Shown: positions 1 to 7,110 of the stretch, piece by piece | Layout of the letters: the number at the start of each line of letters is the position of its first letter | Numbering within the stretch: position 1 is the stretch's first letter | From: an uncultured Bacteroidales bacterium | GTDB taxonomy: Bacteria > Bacteroidota > Bacteroidia > Bacteroidales > Muribaculaceae | Assembly (NCBI GenBank): GCA_946412245.1 | Contig: CAMKGM010000007.1 | Coordinates: 1-64,000 of the forward strand | Length of the DNA: 64,000 bases | Reading direction: 5' to 3' | Position numbers and translations under genes: made by a program | Notes under the pieces: generated by a model | The model's database searches: none | Seen by the model: the letters and a program-made list of their open reading frames with translations, nothing else | Told to the model about the DNA's origin: nothing

Positions 1-68
1 TTGTTTTCAATGTCACCAACATTTACTTTGTATTCGTGACCATTGATTTTATACTTATATTCTTTCAT
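1..68 (-). CDS. Biotin/lipoyl carrier subunit of a decarboxylase (N-terminus only)
   Basis: Only the first 22 or so codons are inside the window; the gene runs off the left edge. The start ATG is at 68 on the minus strand, 34 bases after the oadG-like stop. The visible residues begin MKEYKYKINGHEYKVNVGD, the usual N-terminal strand pattern of Bacteroidota biotin carboxyl carrier proteins. By family knowledge it would carry biotin on a C-terminal lysine and shuttle CO2 between the carboxyltransferase and the membrane pump. The biotin lysine motif itself lies outside the window, so the assignment rests on N-terminus and operon context. Confidence 0.8.
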   Translation of the reverse strand, partial: MKEYKYKINGHEYKVNVGDIEN

Positions 69-102
69 TGATTTAGTAATGCAAATAAAATGTTAGTGAT
101 TA

Positions 103-1131
103 TTATTTAATGTCGCGACGCACGGGCTTGGGCAGCAGCAGATTGCCTTTAGAACCCCATGCGCTTTGCTGACCTTGTGAGCGGTCTATGGTGAGAATGC
201 CGCTTTCCTCGTCATGAGCGTTAAAGTGCTGGTACAGTGCCATGCAGATGGCTGCGATAGCCTCATCATCGCCTTCAGATTGAGTTGCGACTGCGGGCTC
301 GTTTTCCACTGCCTTCTCAATCACTGCGTCCTCTTTCTTCTTGTCCTTGGTGGCAAATGCCTTACCGAAGAGTTTGAACAAAATGTAGAGCAGCAGTAGC
401 GCGCAGAACACTACACCCATTGACATGAGCGTGAGCAGAATGCCCGAGGGATCTTCTTCCTTGAACTTCTGTACGTTCTCATTCTCGGGGCGGGAGTTGA
501 ACTTGCCGGGAGTAATGGCTTTCGCTACGGTTGAGCCGTCACGCACTTCCCAGTCATTTGCATTGAACTTGTGCTCTGCGTGAAGGTCAATCTTGTCCTC
601 ACCGCAACGGGCATATGACTGGTTGGCCTGCAAGTCATTCGGAATGGTCACTTCGTCAACTAAGTCTCCATTCACGTCATATAGGGCTACATACTGCCCG
701 GGAGTCAGAGTGAATGGCAGGTGGAATGTACCGGCGGTTGTGTCAACATCGGCCATGAACACCACATGAGTGCGGGGTTTGACCTTGGTGGCAACATCGC
801 CACGCGGAATCTCATAGATGTCACCGGGACGTGAGTTGCGGAGCTCTTCAAGCAGCTGGTTGCGCTTCTTGTTGCTCTTTTGCTCTTCAGCCTTGAAATA
901 GTTCTGGATGAAATCAGGCTTGAGTGTGGTGATGAACATCTTTTCGATGCCATTGGTGCCATAAGACGCATTGAAAATCTCAATCCATCCCGCTTGGCAG
1001 CCATTCTGGTCAACAGTGTTGCTGTCGTTCTGCACTGCAACCTCGTTGATGCGCAAGTCCATGCGACCTTGTGCGCTCGCGGTGATGGCAGCCACTACAG
1101 CAATCAGTATCAATAATATTTTCTTATTCAT
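103..1131 (-). CDS. OadG-like decarboxylase subunit with N-terminal secreted lamin-tail-like domain
   Basis: 342 residues. Residues 1-20 are a signal peptide ending ASA. Residues about 23-210 resemble a lamin tail domain (opening LRINEVAVQNDSN). One membrane helix spans about 230-255, followed by a charged stretch (TKDKKKED) and a C-terminal segment with EAIAAICMAL, typical of OadG/Fe-S-free gamma subunits of Na+-pumping decarboxylases. OadG proteins are normally about 80-100 residues, so the long extracytoplasmic N-terminus is an extension. It sits 23 bases after mmdA and before the biotin carrier, so its inferred role is to anchor and assemble the methylmalonyl-CoA/oxaloacetate decarboxylase. 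What the exported domain binds is unknown. Confidence 0.8.
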   Translation of the reverse strand: MNKKILLILIAVVAAITASAQGRMDLRINEVAVQNDSNTVDQNGCQAGWIEIFNASYGTNGIEKMFITTLKPDFIQNYFKAEEQKSNKKRNQLLEELRNSRPGDIYEIPRGDVATKVKPRTHVVFMADVDTTAGTFHLPFTLTPGQYVALYDVNGDLVDEVTIPNDLQANQSYARCGEDKIDLHAEHKFNANDWEVRDGSTVAKAITPGKFNSRPENENVQKFKEEDPSGILLTLMSMGVVFCALLLLYILFKLFGKAFATKDKKKEDAVIEKAVENEPAVATQSEGDDEAIAAICMALYQHFNAHDEESGILTIDRSQGQQSAWGSKGNLLLPKPVRRDIK

Positions 1132-1154
1132 TTTGAATAGTCGTTGAACAGGGA

Positions 1155-2768
1155 TTACAAAGGAATATTACCGTGCTTCTTGGCGGGATTGACATACTTC
1201 TTGGTGCGCAATTGCTCAAGGGCGCGAATCACGCGGAAGCGGGTGTTGCGAGGTTCAATCACATCATCAATGTAGCCATACTTGGCTGCATTGAATGGAG
1301 TGCAGAACAGGTCATTGTATTCTTGTTCTTTCTCTTCGATGAACTTCTTGTTCTCTTCCATGATTTCTTTGGCCTTTGCCTCGTCACCGGCTTCTTTAGC
1401 CTCGGCTGCGGCTGCCTTAGCGGCCTTCATTTCCTTGGCATAGAGAATGCCTGCGGCACCTGCGGCACCCATCACGGCAATCTCAGCGCTGGGCCATGCG
1501 TAGTTCATATCACCACGCAGCTGCTTGCAGCTCATCACGATGTGGCTACCACCATAGCTCTTGCGCAGGGTAACGGTAACCTTGGGCACTGTAGCTTCGC
1601 CGTAGGCGTAGAGCAACTTGGCACCGTTCAAAATCACAGCATTGTACTCTTGTCCGGTACCCGGCAAGAATCCGGGAACGTCAACGAGGGTTACCAAAGG
1701 AATGTTGAATGCGTCGCAGAAGCGAACAAAGCGACCGCCTTTCTTCGAGGCGTTCACATCAAGCACGCCTGCCATGTGCTGCGGCTGGTTGGCTACGATG
1801 CCCACCGACTGGCCGTTGAAGCGAGCAAAGCCCACGATGATGTTCTTGGCAAAGTCTTTATGAACTTCAAGGAATTCACCGTTGTCAACGATTGCGCCTA
1901 TCACATCATACATATTATAAGGATCGTTAGGACTCTCGGGAATGATGTTGTTGAGAGCGTCTTCCATGCGGTCAATCGGGTCATTGCATTCAATGCACGG
2001 TGCAGGTTCCATATTGTTGCTGGGCATGTAGCTCAACAATCTCTTGATGGTTTCAATCACCTCTTCTTCAGTGTCGCATGCAAAGTGCGTCACACCACTC
2101 TTCTGAGCGTGAACGGTTGCACCGCCCAGTTGTTCCTGAGTCACGACCTCGCCCAGCACTGTCTTTACCACAGCGGGACCGGTAAGGAACATGAACGATG
2201 TACCCTTTGCCATCAGCGTGAAGTCAGTCAGGGCAGGGGAGTACACTGCACCACCGGCACAGGGACCGAGGATTGCTGAAATCTGAGGAACGACACCACT
2301 GGCATCAATGTTGCGCTGGAATATCTCAGCATAGCCGGCCAGTGCGTTAATACCCTCGGGTATGCGGGCACCGCCTGAGTCGTTAAGACCAATCACGGGT
2401 GCTCCCTGTTTCATGGCAAGATCCATTACCTTACACATCTTCATGGCCATGGCTTCGCCCAGAGATCCGCCTATCACGGTGAAGTCTTGTGCAAACACAT
2501 AGACCAAGCGGCCGTTAACTGTGCCGTAACCGGTTACAACACCATCGCCCGGGTAGGATTTCTTCTCCTGGCCAAAGTTGGTGCAACGATGACGGACAAA
2601 CATGTCCAGTTCTTCAAAGCTTCCTTCGTCAAGGAGCATATTGATGCGTTCACGAGCTGTGTATTTGCCTTTCTCGTGCTGTTTCACGATGGCTTTCTCG
2701 CCACCACCAAGACGTGCTTCGGCGCGTTTCGTAATCAGTTCTTGGATTTTTTCGAGTTGTTTACCCAT
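1155..2768 (-). CDS. mmdA: Acyl-CoA carboxyltransferase subunit (methylmalonyl-CoA decarboxylase alpha / propionyl-CoA carboxylase beta)
   Basis: 537 residues, the usual length of the family. Both crotonase-like halves are present: the N-terminal half has GSLGEAMAMKMCKVMDLA and LNDSGGARIPEG, the C-terminal half has DVPGFLPGTGQEYN and the GGSHIVMSCKQL region, which form the acyl-CoA and biotin pockets. The enzyme transfers CO2 between (S)-methylmalonyl-CoA and carrier biotin in the cytoplasm. Only 9 bases separate it from the epimerase gene upstream, and an OadG-like subunit and biotin carrier follow, which favours the Na+-pumping decarboxylase direction (succinate to propionate) over propionyl-CoA carboxylation. 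An alanine/lysine-rich insert near residues 455-500 is usual in this family. Confidence 0.93.
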   Translation of the reverse strand: MGKQLEKIQELITKRAEARLGGGEKAIVKQHEKGKYTARERINMLLDEGSFEELDMFVRHRCTNFGQEKKSYPGDGVVTGYGTVNGRLVYVFAQDFTVIGGSLGEAMAMKMCKVMDLAMKQGAPVIGLNDSGGARIPEGINALAGYAEIFQRNIDASGVVPQISAILGPCAGGAVYSPALTDFTLMAKGTSFMFLTGPAVVKTVLGEVVTQEQLGGATVHAQKSGVTHFACDTEEEVIETIKRLLSYMPSNNMEPAPCIECNDPIDRMEDALNNIIPESPNDPYNMYDVIGAIVDNGEFLEVHKDFAKNIIVGFARFNGQSVGIVANQPQHMAGVLDVNASKKGGRFVRFCDAFNIPLVTLVDVPGFLPGTGQEYNAVILNGAKLLYAYGEATVPKVTVTLRKSYGGSHIVMSCKQLRGDMNYAWPSAEIAVMGAAGAAGILYAKEMKAAKAAAAEAKEAGDEAKAKEIMEENKKFIEEKEQEYNDLFCTPFNAAKYGYIDDVIEPRNTRFRVIRALEQLRTKKYVNPAKKHGNIPL

Positions 2769-2777
2769 TACTCTATA

Positions 2778-3197
2778 TTATTTGTTAGGATTTTCACAGA
2801 GTTCTACAAGTGCACCACAAGTGGTCTTCGGGTGCAGGAAGGCAATGTTCAAGCCCTCAGCGCCACGGCGAGGCTCTTTGTCTACCACGCGACCACCTTT
2901 TTCTTGAACCTCGGCAAGGGCGTTCGCTACACCATCCTCAACTGCAAAGGCAATGTGCTGAATGCCGCCACGGCCACCATTCTTCTCAATGAATTTGGCG
3001 ATGGCACTCTCGGGACTTGTTGCTTCAAGCAACTCAATCTTTGTTTGACCCACCTGGAAGAAGGCGGTCTTAACGTGCTGATCTTCTACTTCTTCGATTG
3101 CGAAGCATTTGAAACCAAGTAAATTCTCATAAAAAGGGATAGCTTCTTCAAGAGAAGTAACTGCTATTCCAACATGTTCAATGTGTGAAATTTGCAT
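2778..3197 (-). CDS. mce: Methylmalonyl-CoA epimerase
   Basis: 139 residues, a vicinal-oxygen-chelate (glyoxalase) fold protein. Metal ligands expected of the family are visible: His in ISHIEHVGIAV near the N-terminus, His in GGIQHIAFAVED near residue 90, and Glu in LVELCENP at the C-terminus. It interconverts (R)- and (S)-methylmalonyl-CoA, linking methylmalonyl-CoA mutase to the decarboxylase encoded just downstream. It is the first gene of the minus-strand operon mce-mmdA-oadG-biotin carrier. A TAnnTTTG box lies at 3295-3302, giving a leader of about 90 nt that contains an inverted repeat (3258-3280). Confidence 0.93.
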   Translation of the reverse strand: MQISHIEHVGIAVTSLEEAIPFYENLLGFKCFAIEEVEDQHVKTAFFQVGQTKIELLEATSPESAIAKFIEKNGGRGGIQHIAFAVEDGVANALAEVQEKGGRVVDKEPRRGAEGLNIAFLHPKTTCGALVELCENPNK

Positions 3198-3257
3198 AAT
3201 GAGTTTTGTTTAAAATGTTGTTATTTAAATAATTGTAGTGTGTTGATCTTGATTTGC

Positions 3258-3280
3258 ATACGCGCGTCACGTGCGCGTAT
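3258..3280. promoter_or_regulatory. GC-rich inverted repeat in the mce leader
   Basis: ATACGCGC (3258-3265) and GCGCGTAT (3273-3280) form perfect 8-base arms around a 7-base centre that itself contains CACGTG overlap. It stands in AT-rich sequence just downstream of the predicted mce transcription start (box at 3295-3302). It may be an operator for the propionate operon or an RNA hairpin; no T-run follows it, so it is not a simple terminator. Confidence 0.45.
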
Positions 3281-3294
3281 CCTTAATTTTTGTG

Positions 3295-3302
3295 CAAAGT
3301 TA
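3295..3302 (-). promoter_or_regulatory. Bacteroidota -7 box for the mce operon
   Basis: On the minus strand the sequence reads TAACTTTG, an exact TAnnTTTG match, about 98 bases upstream of the mce ATG. No clear TTTG -33 element is seen at the expected distance. Confidence 0.6.
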
Positions 3303-3430
3303 ATAAAAATAATTCACTGTAACCATAGGTTTTATCGCTTCTTGCGCTAATCTTTTCTAAAATTACATTAATAAGTGCAAAATTACCCGCTTCTTTTCCC
3401 GGAATGGCATTTGATAGCTTTTACGAGGAC

Positions 3431-3454
3431 TGACAGAGTGGCAGAGTCGTGTCA
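3431..3454 (+). promoter_or_regulatory. Possible activator site upstream of dnaK
   Basis: TGACA (3431-3435) and TGTCA (3450-3454) are inverted copies of each other, with a near copy TGGCA at 3439-3443 between them. The cluster lies about 25 bases upstream of the sigma-54-like element and so could bind an enhancer-binding protein or a heat-shock regulator. This is inferred from symmetry and position only. Confidence 0.4.
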
Positions 3455-3477
3455 TGTTATCTGACCTTACTTTTTTT

Positions 3478-3493
3478 TGGCACAAGCTTTGCT
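3478..3493 (+). promoter_or_regulatory. Sigma-54 type -24/-12 promoter for dnaK
   Basis: TGGCAC (3478-3483), five bases, then TTGCT (3489-3493) match the RpoN consensus TGGCAC-N5-TTGCW exactly, including the invariant GG and GC doublets ten bases apart. Transcription would begin near 3503-3505, about 48 bases before the dnaK ATG. No TAnnTTTG box is present between 3400 and 3553, so this is the best promoter candidate for dnaK. Confidence 0.65.
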
Positions 3494-3552
3494 ATTACAT
3501 GGGTGACATTATTGTCGAAAAAACAGAAAACAAATCTAAAAACTTTTATATT

Positions 3553-5493
3553 ATGGCTAAAATTATTGGAATTGATCTGGGAACCACTAACTCTTGTGTG
3601 TCGGTTCTTGAAGGTAAAAATCCGGTTGTAATACCGAATAGTGAAGGACGTAACACTACTCCTTCGGTAGTGGCTTTTGTTGATGGCGGTGAGCGCAAAG
3701 TGGGTGACCCTGCTAAACGTCAGGCTATTACTAACCCTACTCGCACCGTCTATTCTATCAAGCGATTCATGGGCGAGACTTTCGACCATGTGGGCAAGGA
3801 AGTGGAACGTATGCCTTATAAGGTAATCAACAACGGCAACAATCAGCCCCGTGTTGAAATTGACGGACGTCAGTACACTCCGCAGGAAATCTCAGCGATG
3901 GTGCTTCAAAAAATGAAGAAAACGGCCGAAGATTATCTGGGACAGACGGTGACCGACGCTGTCATTACAGTTCCTGCTTACTTTAATGACTCGCAACGTA
4001 AGGCCACGAAAGAGGCCGGCGAAATTGCAGGTCTCAACGTGCAACGCATCGTTAACGAGCCTACTGCAGCTGCACTCGCTTATGGCCTCGATAAGAGTGC
4101 CGACGATAAGAATATCGCCGTGTTCGACCTTGGCGGCGGCACTTTTGATATTTCTATCCTTAACCTCGGTGATGGCGTCTTTGAAGTGAAATCGACCAAT
4201 GGTGACACCCACCTGGGTGGCGATGACTTTGACCAGCGCATCATCAACTGGCTTGCTGAGGAATTCCAAAATGAAGAGGGTATTGACCTGCGCAAGGATC
4301 CTATGGCACTCCAGCGACTCAAAGAAGCGGCCGAGAAAGCTAAGATTGAACTTTCAAGCTCCATGAGCACTGAAATCAATCTGCCTTACATCATGCCCGT
4401 TAACGGCATTCCCAAACACTTGGTGAAGACCCTGACCCGTGCCAAATTTGAGCAACTTTGTGATGACCTGATTCAGAGCACCATCGAACCCTGCCGCAAG
4501 GCTTTGAACGATGCTGGTCTGTCAACAAGCGACATTGACGATGTGATTCTCGTGGGCGGTTCTACACGTATTCCTGCAGTTCAGGAAATTGTACAGAAAT
4601 TCTTCGGTAAGGCTCCCTCTAAGGGCGTGAACCCCGACGAGGTTGTGGCTGTGGGTGCCGCTATTCAAGGCGGTGTGCTCAGCGGAGATGTGAAGGATGT
4701 GCTGCTTCTCGACGTAGTGCCCCTGTCAGTCGGTATTGAGACCCTCGGTGGCGTGATGACCAAACTCATTGATGCTAACACCACAATTCCTATCCGCAAG
4801 AGTCAGGTCTTCTCTACGGCTGTTGATAACCAACCTTCAGTTGAAATCCACGTGCTTCAGGGCGAGCGTCCCATGGCTAAGGATTGCAAGACCCTCGGCA
4901 AGTTCCATCTCGATGGCATCACACCGGCACCCCGTGGCGTGCCACAGATTGAGGTCTCTTTCGAAGTTGATGCTAACGGCATCATGAATGTCAAGGCTGT
5001 TGACAAGGCTACCGGCAAGGAGCAAAGCATCCGCATCGAGTCTTCGAGCGGTCTTAGCGATGCTGAGATTCAGCGCATGAAGGACGAGGCTGCTGCCAAT
5101 GCCGCTGCCGACCAAAAGGAGAAGGAACGCATTGATAAGATTAATCAGGCCGATGCCATGATTTTCCAAACCGAGAAGAGCCTTAAGGATCTGGGCGACA
5201 AACTGCCCGCCGACAAGAAGGCTACCATCGAGGAGTCGCTCAATAAGCTGAAAGAAGCTCACAAGAATCAAGACATTGCAGCCATCGATACTGCTATGAA
5301 CGAACTCAATGAACGCTTCCATGCCATCTCGCAGGAGATGTATGGTCAAGCTGGCGGTGCACAACCTGGAGCAGGTGGTCCACAACCCGGTGCCGGCGGT
5401 TTCCAGGGCGGCAACCCCTTCCAGCAAGGTGGCAATAACGGTCAGCAAGGCAACAGTGGCTCAGCCGAAGACGTTCCTTACGAAGAAGTATAA
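3553..5493 (+). CDS. dnaK: Chaperone DnaK (Hsp70)
   Basis: 646 residues from the ATG at 3553; an in-frame upstream extension to 3454 overlaps the promoter and lacks homology-like sequence, so I reject it. The ATPase domain opens [19 protein letters not shown], and contains the phosphate loops [10 protein letters not shown] and [13 protein letters not shown]. The linker [13 protein letters not shown] leads to the peptide-binding domain, then a helical lid and a Gly/Gln-rich tail ending EDVPYEEV, which is the standard DnaK C-terminus. It refolds and protects cytoplasmic proteins with DnaJ and GrpE, neither of which is adjacent. It appears monocistronic, with a strong terminator at 5551-5585. 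Confidence 0.98.
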   Translation: MAKIIGIDLGTTNSCVSVLEGKNPVVIPNSEGRNTTPSVVAFVDGGERKVGDPAKRQAITNPTRTVYSIKRFMGETFDHVGKEVERMPYKVINNGNNQPRVEIDGRQYTPQEISAMVLQKMKKTAEDYLGQTVTDAVITVPAYFNDSQRKATKEAGEIAGLNVQRIVNEPTAAALAYGLDKSADDKNIAVFDLGGGTFDISILNLGDGVFEVKSTNGDTHLGGDDFDQRIINWLAEEFQNEEGIDLRKDPMALQRLKEAAEKAKIELSSSMSTEINLPYIMPVNGIPKHLVKTLTRAKFEQLCDDLIQSTIEPCRKALNDAGLSTSDIDDVILVGGSTRIPAVQEIVQKFFGKAPSKGVNPDEVVAVGAAIQGGVLSGDVKDVLLLDVVPLSVGIETLGGVMTKLIDANTTIPIRKSQVFSTAVDNQPSVEIHVLQGERPMAKDCKTLGKFHLDGITPAPRGVPQIEVSFEVDANGIMNVKAVDKATGKEQSIRIESSSGLSDAEIQRMKDEAAANAAADQKEKERIDKINQADAMIFQTEKSLKDLGDKLPADKKATIEESLNKLKEAHKNQDIAAIDTAMNELNERFHAISQEMYGQAGGAQPGAGGPQPGAGGFQGGNPFQQGGNNGQQGNSGSAEDVPYEEV

Positions 5494-5550
5494 ATCGTAG
5501 AAATTTCCATAGTAAAATTTTTTAAGGGTTAATTTAATTCTTAGTGAACG

Positions 5551-5585
5551 CAGAGAGTGTGTCAAGGCACACTCTCTGTTTTTTT
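5551..5585 (+). terminator. Rho-independent terminator of dnaK
   Basis: An 11-base perfect stem (5551-5561 with 5568-5578) around a 6-base loop is followed by seven T residues (5579-5585). Confidence 0.9.
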
Positions 5586-5833
5586 ACCCAATTCTACCAC
5601 CGCCTGGCACAGGCTCTTCAGCGAGAGCATACCAATGTCCCCTTACGCGAAGACACAGTCTCCGTCACTTCACCGCAACAAAATGTAATCTAATAATTTC
5701 CGTGTGCGAGAGTTGTTAAATGTCGTAGACTCTCATTCTGCATCATGTCAATGTAATGCGAGACGCAGTCTCGTACCCCCGCAACTCAGTTCCGGTCTCC
5801 GCTAAATCGCCGCGCAACGTTCCACTCTGCCGT

Positions 5834-5871
5834 CCCTCGGTCCTCTATGCTACAACACCCGTCGCAGCCCC
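5834..5871 (+). repeat. Dispersed direct repeat, copy 1
   Basis: This 38-base segment matches 6318-6355 at 36 of 38 positions, with differences only in the TATGCTAC/TGTGCTGC part. Flanking sequence is unrelated. Confidence 0.8.
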
Positions 5872-6317
5872 TGCTCCGTCCGTGCCGTTCGTGCAGTCGG
5901 CGACTGTCGCCGAAACAGTGCTAAACCGCACATTACCCGCCATCGCGCGAACAGGCAGGGGCACACCGCATCCAAGCTCCGTTAGGAGCGGTAAGCGAAT
6001 AGGCAGGGGTGAAGCGAGCTTGCGAGCGGAACCCCTGTGAAGAAGAACCTCCCCCTCACTCATTAGCCCCGTCGGGGCGACACCTCGCTTACACACTAAT
6101 ATTTCAATAATTTTAGCGCGCCAGCGCAATAATTATTAATATTGAAATTTTAGCGAAGCTTTAATTTTAAGTGCGTAGCACGTCCAACATAATTTGTTAG
6201 ATTTGTTCTGATTTGCTAGATTTCTGCCGAAGGCACTCCCATAATAAAATGTGTGCTATTGCTCTCGCTCAACTCCCGTCTTTCCCTTATCTTTGCTCCT
6301 CAATCAGTACATACTAT

Positions 6318-6355
6318 CCCTCGGTCCTCTGTGCTGCAACACCCGTCGCAGCCCC
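6318..6355 (+). repeat. Dispersed direct repeat, copy 2
   Basis: Second copy of the 38-base element at 5834-5871 (36/38 identical), 484 bases downstream and in the same orientation. Confidence 0.8.
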
Positions 6356-6371
6356 AGGCAAGCTCATTGAC

Positions 6372-6398
6372 ATCCTTCCCATTTTTCCCACCCTTCCC
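6372..6398 (-). repeat. Degenerate 9-bp repeat array (three units)
   Basis: Plus-strand units ATCCTTCCC, ATTTTTCCC, ACCCTTCCC; on the minus strand these are GGGAA-type 9-mers like those at 6655-6699 and 18050-18112. Confidence 0.6.
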
Positions 6399-6555
6399 AT
6401 CCACCTTTAAAGAAACTATCTTGTGCGTAGAACGGCTAGAGCTGCTAGAACGGCTAAAGCAAGTGTTTCTCGAACCGCGCAGCACTCGAGGTGATTTTGC
6501 AGCACGAGTCACGAAGTGGCGTGCGGTGCCGTTAGGCATCAACACTCGACCCAAT

Positions 6556-6607
6556 GCAGTACAATAAACCACGAACGCAGTACAATAATGCACGAAAGCA
6601 GTACAAT
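6556..6607 (+). repeat. 21-bp tandem repeat, two and a half copies
   Basis: The core GCAGTACAAT recurs at 6556, 6577 and 6598, exactly 21 bases apart, followed each time by a similar ACGAA-containing spacer in the two complete copies. Confidence 0.8.
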
Positions 6608-6654
6608 CTCTAAATACCACAATATTATATATCAGCATTTTACGAAAATTACCA

Positions 6655-6699
6655 CGATTTCCCGGCTTTCCCACCTTTCCCACCTTTCCCGGCTTTCCC
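6655..6699 (-). repeat. 9-bp repeat array GGGAAAnnn (five units)
   Basis: On the plus strand five consecutive 9-mers end TTTCCC (CGA, GGC, ACC, ACC, GGC as the variable triplets). On the minus strand this is GGGAAAnnn, the same unit that is inserted in the phosphopantetheinyl transferase gene at 18050-18112. Confidence 0.85.
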
Positions 6700-6740
6700 A
6701 AAAGTTTCACCCTTCCTAATAATTCAGAGATTTCACAACC

Positions 6741-6783
6741 GATAACTGAAAACCGATAACTGAAAACTGAAAACTGAAAACTG
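6741..6783 (+). repeat. Short tandem repeat GATAACTGAAAACC / CTGAAAA
   Basis: A 14-base unit (6741-6754) is partly repeated at 6755, then CTGAAAA runs three times (6760-6780) plus a final CTG. No coding signal overlaps it. Confidence 0.75.
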
Positions 6784-7033
6784 TCAACTGTCCTCTGTCC
6801 TCTTTCTACTTCCACTCTCATCAAAACTACTGGTTTTTTCATGAAAACGATTGCATTTATCCTAACGAATTGATATTAAGTCAATAAAAAACTTTTGTTA
6901 ATCCTTATTATGCCAAGTATTTTATTTTTATTCCATTTGTCAAATCTTTGATTATCAGTTTATTAAAATTCTAAGCAATCGAAATTAACCATTTCTTTCA
7001 CTTTGAAAGTGGTAGAGTTACAGATTTTTTTTG

Positions 7034-7041
7034 TAATTTTG
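7034..7041 (+). promoter_or_regulatory. -7 box for the glycogen operon
   Basis: TAATTTTG, an exact TAnnTTTG match, 70 bases before the chosen ATG at 7111. Because it lies downstream of the alternative start at 7003, it argues for the later start. No -33 TTTG is seen at the normal spacing. Confidence 0.6.
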
Positions 7042-7110
7042 CACTTTAAAATAACCCTTTTGGGCTTAATCCTGAATAAAATAGGGTTAAGTATAAATTT
7101 AGAACTTATA

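Larger units (their letters stand above)
5590..6850. repeat. Repeat-mosaic intergenic region without a credible gene
   Basis: About 1.3 kb between dnaK and the glycogen operon. It holds several short repeat types: hairpin CGAGAC-GCA-GTCTCG (5759-5773); hairpin CGGCGA-CTG-TCGCCG (5898-5912); hairpin GCCCC-GTC-GGGGC (6066-6078); a 38-base direct repeat (5834-5871 and 6318-6355); two arrays of a 9-base unit (6372-6398 and 6655-6699); a 21-base tandem repeat (6556-6607); and a 7-base CTGAAAA repeat (6760-6783). Open frames of 94-180 codons exist on both strands but consist of translated repeats and show no protein-like pattern. G+C is high near 5.8-6.1 kb and low after 6.1 kb, again patchwork. 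Confidence 0.75.

Noticed and set aside
1173-2279. A 368-codon open frame on the plus strand
   Set aside because: It lies wholly opposite mmdA, whose motifs are unambiguous; the antisense frame is rich in Cys/His with no family resemblance.
3454-3552. N-terminal extension of DnaK by 33 codons
   Set aside because: It would cover the sigma-54-like promoter, and DnaK proteins universally begin at the [10 protein letters not shown]-type sequence at 3553.
5756-6129. Overlapping 94-codon frames on both strands
   Set aside because: They span hairpins and one copy of the 38-base repeat; no conserved motif on either strand.
6300-6842. A 180-codon minus-strand open frame in the repeat region
   Set aside because: Its translation is made of the 9-bp, 21-bp and CTGAAAA repeats (GKxGKx and CTAFVxY strings) and has no promoter or protein-like pattern.
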